Assembly: GCF_001045465.1 (NCBI RefSeq)
Contig: NZ_LFND01000001.1
Coordinates: 620,001 to 684,000 of the forward strand
Direction: 5' to 3'
DNA length: 64,000 nucleotides
From: Chryseobacterium angstadtii
GTDB taxonomy: Bacteria; Bacteroidota; Bacteroidia; Flavobacteriales; Weeksellaceae
Shown here: piece by piece, positions 40,474-49,971 of the stretch
How positions within the stretch are numbered: position 1 is the first letter of the stretch
Layout of the letters: every line of letters starts with the position of its first letter
Program-made: the position numbers and the translations under genes
The notes under the pieces: generated by a model
Told to the model about the DNA's origin: nothing
The model's database searches: none
Seen by the model: only the letters and a program-made list of their open reading frames with translations

Positions 40474-41712
40474 CTACCATCTTAAAATGAGCGGCAGATC
40501 TCCTTTCTTAGCTTTAATTTTCACCCAGTAACGGTCTGCTTTGTTTCCATAAAACAGATAGTCTATGTCAGCAAGAACGGCTTTTTCTGTTGGCGTTAAA
40601 CTACTTAAAGAAGACAACAGCAACGGATTATTTTGGATGAATATATAGTTTGCTTTGAGTTTTGGGGATAATGCAATTGGCTTTCGGGTAGATTTCACGA
40701 TTAAGCCTTCCTTATTTCCCTCTATTCGATTAGGCTGAAAAGGAATTGCGGTAAACTGTTCCTGGGCGTTGATCCATTTTTTATGCAGAAAATAGTCACG
40801 GAGTTGTTCAGGATTCTGGCTTTGCAGCGCTATCACATATCCGGGCTGGATAATTTTCTGAAGAGTCTTTTTCTCAATTTCATTAAATTGGTCATCATAC
40901 TCATAGCTGATAATGGTATCATTCACCTGTTCAAGATCAGCCGTTGCTTTGAAATGACTGATCTGAGCTGAATCCGCCAGGTTTTTACTGAAAAACCGGG
41001 TATAGTTTTTTACTTGATGAGCATTCAGTTCCGCTTCTAAAAAATGATTTCTTTTCCGGATTCCGGCCACAACGGAAGCAAAAGTTCCGGTTTCTGCTGT
41101 ATTTTTTATTTCTATTTCATCAGCATTCAGATCTATCGCAAAATTCTGAATCTTATCTCCGGAAATAAAGGAAATACTGCCTAAAGATCCATCAATAAAC
41201 CGATCTGACGTTAAACTATTTTTTTCGGAAGATTGAAAAAGGGATTGATTGATATTCTCAAAAGCTAATGCGGAAGTTCCCAAGATGCATTTTTCACCTT
41301 CTATTGTAATGAAAATCTGGTCTTTCTGGAAAATATTCTTCCCTTTGCGGATAAATTGATGATTTTTTAAATACGCTGAAAATTTTTGCGGGTCTTTGAG
41401 CTCAACCACGCTGTACCAGTCTGAGAAACGGGTATCTTTAAGGTGAAAAATCTGCAGAAAATCCGGAATCCTAATCCCGGAATCCTGTAATGAGATCTCT
41501 TTTTTATCTTTGGTTTTGCTTCCTGACCACTTCGAAGGATGGGCAATCAGGCTTGAAATATATTGTCTCGTTAATTTTTTCACATCAATTAAAACCACGA
41601 CATCTGCATTTTTAGGAACAAACTTTAAGGTTTTGCTTTTATAAAAAAATACAAAATAGATCGCAGCTGCGAGCAAAAGAATTAACGGGACAATAAGTTT
41701 CTTTTTATTCAT
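40474..41712 (-). CDS. Membrane-anchored protein of unknown function
   Basis: 412 residues. One N-terminal membrane helix (LIVPLILLLAAAIYFVFFY) and a large periplasmic part beginning FVPKNADVVVLIDVKKL, a pattern also seen in DUF4836-like proteins. Its ATG directly follows the stop of the 673-residue protein, which begins with a related motif (LPNDAVFYMEINGKQL), so the two may be partners. No catalytic motif seen. Confidence 0.78.
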   Translation of the reverse strand: MNKKKLIVPLILLLAAAIYFVFFYKSKTLKFVPKNADVVVLIDVKKLTRQYISSLIAHPSKWSGSKTKDKKEISLQDSGIRIPDFLQIFHLKDTRFSDWYSVVELKDPQKFSAYLKNHQFIRKGKNIFQKDQIFITIEGEKCILGTSALAFENINQSLFQSSEKNSLTSDRFIDGSLGSISFISGDKIQNFAIDLNADEIEIKNTAETGTFASVVAGIRKRNHFLEAELNAHQVKNYTRFFSKNLADSAQISHFKATADLEQVNDTIISYEYDDQFNEIEKKTLQKIIQPGYVIALQSQNPEQLRDYFLHKKWINAQEQFTAIPFQPNRIEGNKEGLIVKSTRKPIALSPKLKANYIFIQNNPLLLSSLSSLTPTEKAVLADIDYLFYGNKADRYWVKIKAKKGDLPLILRW

Positions 41713-43734
41713 TTATAATATCTGAGGCTTTTTCTCGGCTTCTTTTATTTTAAAAATCTCATCAAACAGATCAAAGAAATACATCAGACTGTTTTCTGAA
41801 GAGTTTTTAATATTATAATCTATTTCTGTTTCTACACTTCCTCCTTTCACTTCAGTTTTATAATAGACTTCGCCTACGTTTTTTCTGAAAAGATCCAGTG
41901 TTTTTCTTTCGGAAGGGGTTTTAAATTCTTTTTCCAAACCAATTAAAAGCTTCTGCATATCCAGTCTTCCCGATAAAGGGTATTTCGCTGAATCTTTGGC
42001 CCATTGTTTAGAAATATCCGACTGGTTCTGAGGAATAATATTCTCCGTGGCACTTGTAAGATAAACAATCCCGTCTTTTACGGTAAAGTACAGCTGATCC
42101 ATATATCCATCTCCTTTTTCATCCTTAAAAGAATAAAAATCGCCGGTTTTGGAGAAATTTTTGGCTAATTTTTTATTGCTGGCCAATACATTGAAAACAC
42201 GGTTCCAATAGCCTTCATTTTCCGTTGCAAATGCGAAGGTAAAATTAGGAACAGCTACATCTTTTGTTTTCTTAACCTCCTTTTCATTATAGTCGTCATC
42301 GTATTCGTAGTCGGTGTAATCTACCTTTTTGGACTTTAATTCGTTCAGGACAAAAATTCCGTTTCCTGGTGCTATTTTGGTGATGGCTTCTTCATCCAGA
42401 ATAATTTTCATGGTTTCCATCATCAGCTCCATCTCTTTTTTATAGTCGCTGTCTCCTGTCTGCTGAAACAGTTCGTATACCATATCAAAAGTTTTGGATC
42501 CGTTGATATTCATTACGTAATAGCCAATGCTTTTTTCATTGATAAGCGCTGCCAGCTTTTTGTTTTTCTTTCCTTTATATACAGATTCAACCGTTTTCTG
42601 AATGTCCGGAGTTTTATGCTGATAATTATTAACCAGTTTTACCTTGTCTTTGTCAAAATACAGATTGTAATATGAATTGGAATTATATGCATTTTTAAAG
42701 AACTGCCCGAATTCAAAACGCATCATCATTTTCCCGTAGATCCCGTCGTTCATCATTTTTCCGTAATCTGTATAGACATAAGCATCAGAATTCGGATCTC
42801 TGAAGCTCAGCATTGCTTTGGGAACTTCAATTTCTAAATTTGAGTTGAAATACAGATCAAAACGGTCTTCTGCCAATTTTTTCACGATTTTGAAATTTTC
42901 GATACGCATGGAATCCAGTTCCTTCTGGTATGCCGTATCTACTTCTGCTTCTGCATATTCCTCTTCTTTCGGGTATACTTCAGTTTCCCCTTCAGAATGC
43001 TGTGTATCTACATTTTCTTGCGGGTATTTATGATTCTTTTCCAGATATTTAATGTCCTTCTGAATTCTGGCGATTTCCTTATTGTTATCTTTGATATTTT
43101 CCTTTAAATATTTAATATCATCTTTCAGGCTCAGTATTTCTTCCTTGTAATCAAAAGGCTTTTCCGGCTCTACCGCATACGCACTGTCTACCGCCACTGC
43201 GGCACTGTCTGCAACCGCTACAGCACTGTCTACGGCAACTTCATCCCATTCCAGGCTTTTATACGGTTTGGTATAATTTACGAGGCTTAAAACAGCACGG
43301 TCGTTGTTCCAGGCAACAAAAATATTATCGTCTATATCAACGTAAGAATAATTCTTTTTCTTTGAAATTTCCTGTCCTTTTTTCTTGGTGGAATTGATAA
43401 ACTCCTGAAACTTTTCTTTGTTATCTACAATAAAATGAGTCGTGTAAGTCTGTATTGAATCATTAAAACTGGCATAATGATATTGGGTAGCATCGTATTT
43501 AATTCCCGTTTTGGAATAATCATTCCAGGAAGATTTCTCTTTGTTCTTTTTGCTTAATTCGTGCAATAACGGATTAAGTTTCTGCCAGTTGATTTTTTGA
43601 TTGAGCTGTTTCCCGTTGATTTCCATATAAAATACAGCATCGTTGGGAAGCTTCATACTTTTCTGTGCGAAAACAAGCATAAAACCAAAAAGTACGAAGG
43701 TAATTGTTTGTGTTTTTAAAAATATAGATTTCAT
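41713..43734 (-). CDS. Large secreted DUF4836-like protein
   Basis: 673 residues. A signal peptide ends at VFAQ. The body starts MKLPNDAVFYMEINGKQLNQ, has a coiled coil (EEILSLKDDIKYLKENIKDN) around residues 195-230 and an acidic, Glu/Tyr-rich linker after it. The C-terminal half repeats the same general alpha/beta pattern. This resembles the DUF4836 group of Bacteroidota envelope proteins without known role. Seventeen bases after the lipoprotein gene; the three genes form one unit. Confidence 0.75.
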   Translation of the reverse strand: MKSIFLKTQTITFVLFGFMLVFAQKSMKLPNDAVFYMEINGKQLNQKINWQKLNPLLHELSKKNKEKSSWNDYSKTGIKYDATQYHYASFNDSIQTYTTHFIVDNKEKFQEFINSTKKKGQEISKKKNYSYVDIDDNIFVAWNNDRAVLSLVNYTKPYKSLEWDEVAVDSAVAVADSAAVAVDSAYAVEPEKPFDYKEEILSLKDDIKYLKENIKDNNKEIARIQKDIKYLEKNHKYPQENVDTQHSEGETEVYPKEEEYAEAEVDTAYQKELDSMRIENFKIVKKLAEDRFDLYFNSNLEIEVPKAMLSFRDPNSDAYVYTDYGKMMNDGIYGKMMMRFEFGQFFKNAYNSNSYYNLYFDKDKVKLVNNYQHKTPDIQKTVESVYKGKKNKKLAALINEKSIGYYVMNINGSKTFDMVYELFQQTGDSDYKKEMELMMETMKIILDEEAITKIAPGNGIFVLNELKSKKVDYTDYEYDDDYNEKEVKKTKDVAVPNFTFAFATENEGYWNRVFNVLASNKKLAKNFSKTGDFYSFKDEKGDGYMDQLYFTVKDGIVYLTSATENIIPQNQSDISKQWAKDSAKYPLSGRLDMQKLLIGLEKEFKTPSERKTLDLFRKNVGEVYYKTEVKGGSVETEIDYNIKNSSENSLMYFFDLFDEIFKIKEAEKKPQIL

Positions 43735-43750
43735 GGTTGAATATTAGAAT

Positions 43751-44419
43751 TTATTGAAATAATATGGTGTTTTGTAGTTGTTTCTTTTGAAAAATAAGGT
43801 CCAGAATATCTGCTTCCAGTTTCACCGCTTTTTTATTCGGTGCCAGTACGTAGGAAGTATTGGTCTGGGATTTTACGGTGCTTTCAAACTGCATTACAGA
43901 GGTATATCTTGCATTATTGAAGATCTCTTTATCTGCTTTTCCCATCTTGTCGTAATCTGCTTTGAAGGTATTGACCTTATTTCTGGTAAGCGATTTTTTC
44001 TCAAGATTCTGGCTGTAAATCTGTGTAGGAATCATTTTCCCCAGGATATTTTTAGCTTTAAGCTGCTCCAGTCCGGCATTAATATTTTCAATTTTTTTAA
44101 AATTACAGCTTAATTTGATAATGTAATTGTCAAAATCCATGGACGTTTTTACATTACTGATTCCCGGCGTAGCTTTGAAAATTCTGGCCGCTTCATTAAT
44201 TTTATTCTCAATTTCGGATTTTTTGGGAACTTTTTTACCGTTAATGGTTTCCATTTTAGAGATAGAAGCCAGTCTTGTTTTGCTTTTACTGGCATTAAGA
44301 ATAATGGTGTATTCCCCGGTTCCATCGGCTTTTACATTTACTTTATCCAGAATATCAAAACAGCTGGTAAGCCATAATAAAGGAAAAAGCAGTAGTGACA
44401 GCCTCAGAAAGTTTTTCAT
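43751..44419 (-). CDS. Lipoprotein of unknown function
   Basis: 222 residues from the ATG at 44419. The lipobox is LTSC in a typical type II signal peptide (MKNFLRLSLLLFPLLWLTSC). The upstream ATG at 44473 would put 18 residues before the signal and is rejected. A beta-rich start (KVNVKADGTGEYTIILNASKSK) recalls proteins of the LptM/DUF type that carry a YdcF-like beta domain, but no family is certain. First gene of the three-gene envelope unit. Confidence 0.8.
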   Translation of the reverse strand: MKNFLRLSLLLFPLLWLTSCFDILDKVNVKADGTGEYTIILNASKSKTRLASISKMETINGKKVPKKSEIENKINEAARIFKATPGISNVKTSMDFDNYIIKLSCNFKKIENINAGLEQLKAKNILGKMIPTQIYSQNLEKKSLTRNKVNTFKADYDKMGKADKEIFNNARYTSVMQFESTVKSQTNTSYVLAPNKKAVKLEADILDLIFQKKQLQNTILFQ

Positions 44420-44507
44420 AATTGAGTTTTTAAGAAAGACAAAATTACTTAATTCTGTCCTGAAAATACTCAATACGGTGAGATATTTGTAGACAAAAAC
44501 CCTTTTT

Positions 44508-45227
44508 TTAAACTCTTCCCTTCAGATAATCCTGTCTTAGGTCTTCATCCAGCTTTTCTATCGCATACCTCAGGGAAGTTCTCGGCATTTCCTGGTAATG
44601 CTGATTCAGAAAAGAGATCAATTCCGCTTCGTTTTTTTCGCCCATTTCCCGAAGCAGCCAGCCGTTTGCTTTGTGCATCAGATCATGGGGATGTTTCAGA
44701 TTTTTGATCACCAGCTCTTTGGTCAGTTCAAAAGAACCCTTTTTTACATAATGCATGGTTCCTACCACGGCAATTCTTTTGTGCCACATTTCTTCGGAAT
44801 CAGAAAGGTTTCTGAGCAGCTCCTCCTTATTATTTTCAAAGGCATACCGACCCAGAATTTTATAACAGCTTGAATCCACCAGATCCCAGTTGTTCACATA
44901 GGCAAGGTGATCCAGATAAAATTGAACAATTTCCTCTCTGAATGCTTTGTCTTTTGTTTTCTCAAACTTGGAGATCAGCATGAAAAGTGCGGTAAGCCTG
45001 TGTTCATGGTATTTTGAAGAAAGCAAAGTGCTAAGTTCCTCTAAACTTATTTTCGGATAATATTCTTTGGCTACCGATCTCTGATCCGGAACTTTTACTC
45101 CTAAAAACAAATCTCCTTCTCCATATTCTCCTTTACCTGTTTTGAAGAATCTCGGAAAAAATTCCGCCTTTTCAGGAATGGACAGTACGGCCAGTGCTTC
45201 CTGTATTTCTTTGATTATTGTTTTCAT
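44508..45227 (-). CDS. DNA alkylation repair protein, AlkD-like
   Basis: 239 residues made of HEAT-like helical repeats typical of AlkD glycosylases. Landmarks are YGEGDLFLGVKVPDQR near the N-terminus, YVNNWDLVDSSCYKILG in the centre and the HDLMHKANGWLLREMG segment. These enzymes remove 3- and 7-methylpurines from DNA without base flipping. Eighteen bases separate it from the antiporter gene. Confidence 0.93.
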   Translation of the reverse strand: MKTIIKEIQEALAVLSIPEKAEFFPRFFKTGKGEYGEGDLFLGVKVPDQRSVAKEYYPKISLEELSTLLSSKYHEHRLTALFMLISKFEKTKDKAFREEIVQFYLDHLAYVNNWDLVDSSCYKILGRYAFENNKEELLRNLSDSEEMWHKRIAVVGTMHYVKKGSFELTKELVIKNLKHPHDLMHKANGWLLREMGEKNEAELISFLNQHYQEMPRTSLRYAIEKLDEDLRQDYLKGRV

Positions 45228-45245
45228 CTGGTGTTTTATTAGTCA

Positions 45246-46532
45246 TTAAGCGTGTTCATCCAAAACTACAGTTTCCTTCTCTTCTTCCTCTTTTGCAATC
45301 GCTTTAGGGTTGGCTACTTTAGCTATCGTAAGTCCCTGAACGATAATAGAGAATACCACTACACAATAGGTGATACTCAAAATGATTTCGCTGTATTCAC
45401 TTTTAGGAATAGACATCGCCAATGCAATGGAAACTCCTCCACGAATTCCTCCCCAGACCAGAACTTTTACCGTCTGCGGGCTGAATCTTGTTCTTAAAGA
45501 CATGAATCTCGTAGGTACCCAGATAGAGATCAGGCGGGCAATCAGAACGACTGCAATGGCTAATAATCCCGGAACCATGAAGTGCTTCAGATCTTTGATC
45601 ATTAAAAGCTCAAACCCTATAAAAAGGAATAATACGGCATTCAGAATTTCGTCAATAAGTTCCCAGAACTTAATCAGATAATCCTGTGTCACAGATTTCA
45701 TTTTGAACCTTACATTGAAATTACCCATGAATAAACCTGCTGCTACCATCGTAAGCGGTCCGGAAATATGCATTTGTCTGGCAATAAGATATCCTCCCAT
45801 CACTACGGAAAGGGTTACCAGAACAGAGATAATATAATCATCCACTTCACGCATCAGTCTGGAAGTTACCCAACCCAATACTACCCCGAGCATAATACCG
45901 CCTCCGGCTTCTTTCATGAGGAGCAGGGCAATGCTTTCCACACCCAGATCCACTTCTTTTCCAATGGCCAGCTGCAATACAACGGTGAAAACCACGACAG
46001 CCATACCATCATTGAAAAGCGATTCTCCGGCTACTTTGGTTTCCAGTGATTTGGAAACTTTGGCCTGTTTAAGAATACTGAGTACGGCAACAGGATCGGT
46101 AGGAGAAATCAATGCTCCAAAAACCAGACAGTAAATGAAGGGAAGATGAATTCCTAAAAATGGAAGTAGGTAAAACATTCCGAAACCTACTACAAAAGTA
46201 GAAATAACGACCCCGGCTGTTGAAAATATGACTACAGGCCTGAACTGTTCCTTCAGGTCATTGATATTAATATGAATTCCCCCTGCAAAGAGCAGGAAGT
46301 TAAGCATTGCTCCCATCAGAACTTCTGTGAAATCTATACTGTTCATTAACTTATTGAGATGCCCAAAGGTTCTTGGGAGCACCGTTTCGCCAAACATGAC
46401 CAGAAAAATAGAAACAACGATGGCAATCACCATAATCCCGATGGTACTCGGAAGTTTCAAAAATCTGTAATTAAGATAGGCAAAAATTGATGCTAATACG
46501 ATTAAGGCTGAAAATGAATAATATAACTCCAC
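45246..46532 (-). CDS. Na+/H+ antiporter, CPA1 (NhaP-like) family
   Basis: 428 residues, about twelve membrane helices. Key region GALISPTDPVAVLSILK with the conserved Thr-Asp-Pro, followed by GESLFNDGMAVVVF with the ion-binding Asn-Asp pair. GGIRGGVSIALAMSIP is in the C-terminal half. It exchanges Na+ (or K+) for H+ for pH and salt balance. The tail is a short acidic Glu-rich segment, without the large regulatory domain found in some relatives. Confidence 0.93.
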   Translation of the reverse strand: MELYYSFSALIVLASIFAYLNYRFLKLPSTIGIMVIAIVVSIFLVMFGETVLPRTFGHLNKLMNSIDFTEVLMGAMLNFLLFAGGIHININDLKEQFRPVVIFSTAGVVISTFVVGFGMFYLLPFLGIHLPFIYCLVFGALISPTDPVAVLSILKQAKVSKSLETKVAGESLFNDGMAVVVFTVVLQLAIGKEVDLGVESIALLLMKEAGGGIMLGVVLGWVTSRLMREVDDYIISVLVTLSVVMGGYLIARQMHISGPLTMVAAGLFMGNFNVRFKMKSVTQDYLIKFWELIDEILNAVLFLFIGFELLMIKDLKHFMVPGLLAIAVVLIARLISIWVPTRFMSLRTRFSPQTVKVLVWGGIRGGVSIALAMSIPKSEYSEIILSITYCVVVFSIIVQGLTIAKVANPKAIAKEEEEKETVVLDEHA

Positions 46533-46548
46533 TAAGTTCTTTTTGTGA

Positions 46549-47184
46549 TTAATTTAATAGGTCTAAATACAATATTTTAATATAAATTTTATGTCCGTCT
46601 TTTTCCCAGATATCAAACATTCCGTCTTTCGCGGCTTTTGATCCTCTTACATAGTCTTTTCCGACATTCAGAATGTTCAGAAGGATGTATTCATCTCCAA
46701 CAGAATTCACCAGATAAGCTGTTTTCTCCGAGGTTCCGTCTCCGGAATTCTTGATTCCTTCAGTAAGAGCGCGGAACTGGCTCAGATGGTGCATAAAATT
46801 GTTCCCGTCTTTCTTGGAATCATAGGCTCTCAAAAGAACCAGAAGAATGTCCAGATTGGTAGGATCTTTATCATAGAGAATTTTCCCCTGTCTGATGCAT
46901 TCATCAAAATTACTCTCTTTGAAAGCATCTGCCAGGCTTTTGAAACTGTCGTCCGAAGTTGAGATTCTGTCACCTTTGAAGTTTCTGCCATAGTACAGAT
47001 ACTGGGCTTCAATACTGTCCAGAGACTTTGGATATCCTTTGTACTTAAAAATCAGTTTCTCGTAATTGTAAGGAGAATCGGGCTTTTTAAGACTTTTTTC
47101 AATAGCTTTTAAATCAATTTTTGATTTCTGGCAGAACCCAAAAACCGAAAATAAAACCAATAACAGAAAAAATTGATATTTCAT
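46549..47184 (-). CDS. DUF4919 domain-containing secreted protein
   Basis: 211 residues. Signal peptide ending GFCQ, then the DUF4919 pattern: YNYEKLIFKYKGYPKSLDSIEAQYLYYG and FDECIRQGKILYDKDPTNLDILLVLL (TPR-like). Function unknown; probably periplasmic. It overlaps HflX by one base, so translation is coupled. Confidence 0.85.
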   Translation of the reverse strand: MKYQFFLLLVLFSVFGFCQKSKIDLKAIEKSLKKPDSPYNYEKLIFKYKGYPKSLDSIEAQYLYYGRNFKGDRISTSDDSFKSLADAFKESNFDECIRQGKILYDKDPTNLDILLVLLRAYDSKKDGNNFMHHLSQFRALTEGIKNSGDGTSEKTAYLVNSVGDEYILLNILNVGKDYVRGSKAAKDGMFDIWEKDGHKIYIKILYLDLLN

Positions 47185-48410
47185 TAATTGTTGTTTTCTT
47201 CTTCCTCATCATTATCGAAATATTCGAAAAGGAAATCGTTGTATGGGAATCTGGAAATATGGATTTTCATTACCTCATCGTAAATCATTTTCTTCATTTC
47301 CGGGAAGTTTTCCTTCGTTAAAGCAGAAATGAAAACGGTAGGGTATTTAGATTTACCCATCCAGGTTTTTTTCCATTCTTCCAGAGAAACATTCTTTTTT
47401 GTAGAAGGCGTAAGATCATCGTCATCCTTTTTCTCGTAGCTGAAATCATCAATTTTGTTAAAAACCATGATCATTGGCTTCTGATGGGCATTGATCTCCA
47501 TTAACGTATGATTCACAGATTCTACCTGATCTTCAAAACTTTCATGAGAGATATCCACAACATGAATGAGAAGATCTGCTTCACGCACCTCATCCAAAGT
47601 AGACTTAAAGGATTCTACAAGCTGTGTAGGAAGTTTTCTGATAAATCCTACGGTATCTGTAAGCAAAAACGGTAAATTTCCGATAACGACTTTTCTTACC
47701 GTAGTATCCAATGTGGCAAACAGTTTGTTTTCTGCGAAAACTTCAGATTTGGACAGCGCATTCATCAGCGTAGACTTTCCTACGTTGGTATAGCCTACCA
47801 AAGCGGCACGAACCACTTTTCCACGGTTGTTACGCTGGGTAGCCATTTGTTTATCGATGGTTTTCAGTTTGTCTTTTAACAGGGAAATCCTGTCACGGAT
47901 GATACGGCGGTCAGTTTCAATTTCTGTTTCCCCGGGACCTCTCATCCCGATTCCCCCTTTCTGACGCTCAAGGTGAGTCCACATTCTGGTAAGACGCGGA
48001 AGAAGATACTGGTACTGGGCAAGTTCTACCTGAGTTCTCGCATAAGAAGTCTGGGCTCTCTGAGCGAAAATATCAAGGATAAGATTGGTTCTGTCCAGAA
48101 TTTTCACTTCTATTTCTCTTTCGAGATTTTTAAGCTGGGAAGGAGATAATTCGTCATCGAAAATGATGGTTCCGATCTCGTTTTCCTTTACATATTCTTT
48201 TATTTCCTGTGCCTTTCCGCTTCCTATGAAAGTTTTGGAATCCGGCTGAGTTAATTTTTGAGTAAAACGTTTTTGCACCGTGGCACCTGCCGTGAAGGCC
48301 AAAAACTCCAGTTCATCCATATATTCCGTAAGCTTGTCCTCATCCTGATTTTGAGTAATAACCCCCACCAAAACTGCTTTTTCGTAATTATGTTGTTTCT
48401 TATCTAGCAT
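47184..48410 (-). CDS. hflX: GTPase HflX
   Basis: 408 residues. N-terminal HflX domain (ERFTQKLT-like start, GSGKAQEIKEYVKENEIGTIIFDDELSP), the RTNLILDIFAQRAQTSYARTQVELAQYQYLLPRL helix with the GGIGMRGPGETEIE motif, then the G domain: VGYTNVGKST (G1), DTVGFIRKLP (G3) and VFNKIDDF (G4). HflX rescues or splits stalled ribosomes under stress. I start at 48410 (MLDKKQHN) since the 13 residues before it are not conserved in the family as I know it. Confidence 0.93.
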   Translation of the reverse strand: MLDKKQHNYEKAVLVGVITQNQDEDKLTEYMDELEFLAFTAGATVQKRFTQKLTQPDSKTFIGSGKAQEIKEYVKENEIGTIIFDDELSPSQLKNLEREIEVKILDRTNLILDIFAQRAQTSYARTQVELAQYQYLLPRLTRMWTHLERQKGGIGMRGPGETEIETDRRIIRDRISLLKDKLKTIDKQMATQRNNRGKVVRAALVGYTNVGKSTLMNALSKSEVFAENKLFATLDTTVRKVVIGNLPFLLTDTVGFIRKLPTQLVESFKSTLDEVREADLLIHVVDISHESFEDQVESVNHTLMEINAHQKPMIMVFNKIDDFSYEKKDDDDLTPSTKKNVSLEEWKKTWMGKSKYPTVFISALTKENFPEMKKMIYDEVMKIHISRFPYNDFLFEYFDNDEEEENNN

Positions 48411-48616
48411 TAATTTCTGTCTATGTTTGTGATTTTCACAAGATACCAATTTTCAGGAAAAAAAACAAAATCATTTTTCAATCTTCAGCACATTTTAATG
48501 TTAATTTAAGTTTACAATATCTCTTTTTTACAAAAAATTAATAACTTTATAAAGCTGATTTATAATTAATAAACACTAAAAGCCGTAAATCTCATAAAAA
48601 AACTAAGATCCAGACC

Positions 48617-49324
48617 ATGATAACCCGTATTAAATGTATGATCATTGATGATGATGAACTGGACAGGCTGGTTCTTCAGCATCATATCAGACAATATGAT
48701 AATATAGAGATTATTGCGTCTTTCAACTCGGCGGAAAAGGCGGTTCCTTACCTTGAATTTCCAATTGATCTTCTGATCTGTGAAACCCAGCTCAATGGCG
48801 TGAGCGGTATGGAATTCAGAAAACTGGCCCACAAGATTCCGGTCTGTATTTTTGTAAGCTCCCATACCGAATCCGCTGCAGAAGCTTTTGAAATCGGTGC
48901 ACTGGATTTTGTTTTGAAACCCCTTAAAACAGAACGATTTCATCATGCTATGGAGAAAGTTTTCAATTTTTTTGAAATGAAAGAAAAATGCGACTGCTTT
49001 GATGCTCTACTTGGCGAAAACTGCATAAAAATAAAGGAAAACGGAAACGTTTCTCAGATCAGGCTTACCGATATCCTTTACCTTGAGGCTTTAAAAGACT
49101 ACACCAGACTCATCACCTACGACAAAAAGCACTGCATCTTAGATTCACTAGGAAATCTTCTTCATAAAAGCTTTTTCGATTCTTTTGTAAGGATACACCG
49201 AAGCTACGCCGTACCCCGGCATTTCATCCGGGGGAAAAGCAGCCACGAGATTGAACTCATCCACCAAATTAAGCTTCCCATAGGCAGAACCTATAAAGAA
49301 AACCTCTCTTTTCTTGATCCTTAG
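48617..49324 (+). CDS. LytTR-family response regulator with Glu at the phosphosite
   Basis: 235 residues: receiver domain (1-120) and a C-terminal LytTR DNA-binding domain (ENGNVSQIRLTDILYLEALKDYTRLIT; FVRIHRSYAVPRHFI). The acidic pocket is kept (IIDDDE) and so is the lysine (DFVLKPL), but the phospho-accepting aspartate is glutamate (Glu56 in LLICETQLNG). That could mimic phosphorylation, making the protein active without a kinase. No kinase gene is adjacent. It lies upstream of the surface-protein group and may control it. Confidence 0.88.
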   Translation: MITRIKCMIIDDDELDRLVLQHHIRQYDNIEIIASFNSAEKAVPYLEFPIDLLICETQLNGVSGMEFRKLAHKIPVCIFVSSHTESAAEAFEIGALDFVLKPLKTERFHHAMEKVFNFFEMKEKCDCFDALLGENCIKIKENGNVSQIRLTDILYLEALKDYTRLITYDKKHCILDSLGNLLHKSFFDSFVRIHRSYAVPRHFIRGKSSHEIELIHQIKLPIGRTYKENLSFLDP

Positions 49325-49484
49325 CAGCTGAATACCAACATTTTTACCCAAAAAGGCCATTGGTCGATTTTTTCTGCCGTTAGTCTATTTTCCGTTTATC
49401 CGGTTGTGATATGTGGTAATTTAGTGTTCTCAAATTTTCGTTTGAAAGTTGGGGTAACCTATTAATAACCACAAAACCATTAAC

Positions 49485-49967
49485 ATGAAAAGAACATCTA
49501 TTCACTGCTTCTTTCTCATTCTGTTTTCCTTTTCCGTCAGTAGTCTGAATGCTCAGTCTGCCGTTCTGGCCACGGGAGCAAATGCATCGGGAAGCAACGG
49601 CTCGGCTACCTACAGTGTCGGCCAAACCACCTACCTGTACAAGGGGACTAATGCCCAGGTACTTGAAGGTGTACAGCAGGCTTATGAAATTACAACACTG
49701 TCTGTCAGCGAAACCACATCAAAACAGGAAGGCATCCTACTCTATCCCAATCCTGTCCGAGATTATCTGTACATAGATTTCACTTCTACTCCTTACAAAG
49801 GATCAGAATATCAGCTGTTTGACGCTCAGGGCAAGCTGATCAAAAAAGACGAGATCTCACAATCCAGGTCTGAGCTCAATTTTTCTTCTCTCCCTTCCGC
49901 TGTTTATATCATCCGGATCAATCAGAACGGGGAAAACCTAAAAACATTTAAAATCATAAAAAAATAA
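49485..49967 (+). CDS. Small T9SS-secreted protein with type A sorting domain
   Basis: 160 residues. Signal peptide (ends LNAQ), a Gly/Ser/Ala-rich middle part and a C-terminal type IX sorting domain of about 85 residues (LLYPNPVRDYLYIDF ... YIIRINQNGENLKTFKIIKK). It is exported to the cell surface through the T9SS. Function of the short mature part is unknown. Four bases separate it from the large repeat protein. Confidence 0.88.
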   Translation: MKRTSIHCFFLILFSFSVSSLNAQSAVLATGANASGSNGSATYSVGQTTYLYKGTNAQVLEGVQQAYEITTLSVSETTSKQEGILLYPNPVRDYLYIDFTSTPYKGSEYQLFDAQGKLIKKDEISQSRSELNFSSLPSAVYIIRINQNGENLKTFKIIKK

Positions 49968-49971
49968 CACC

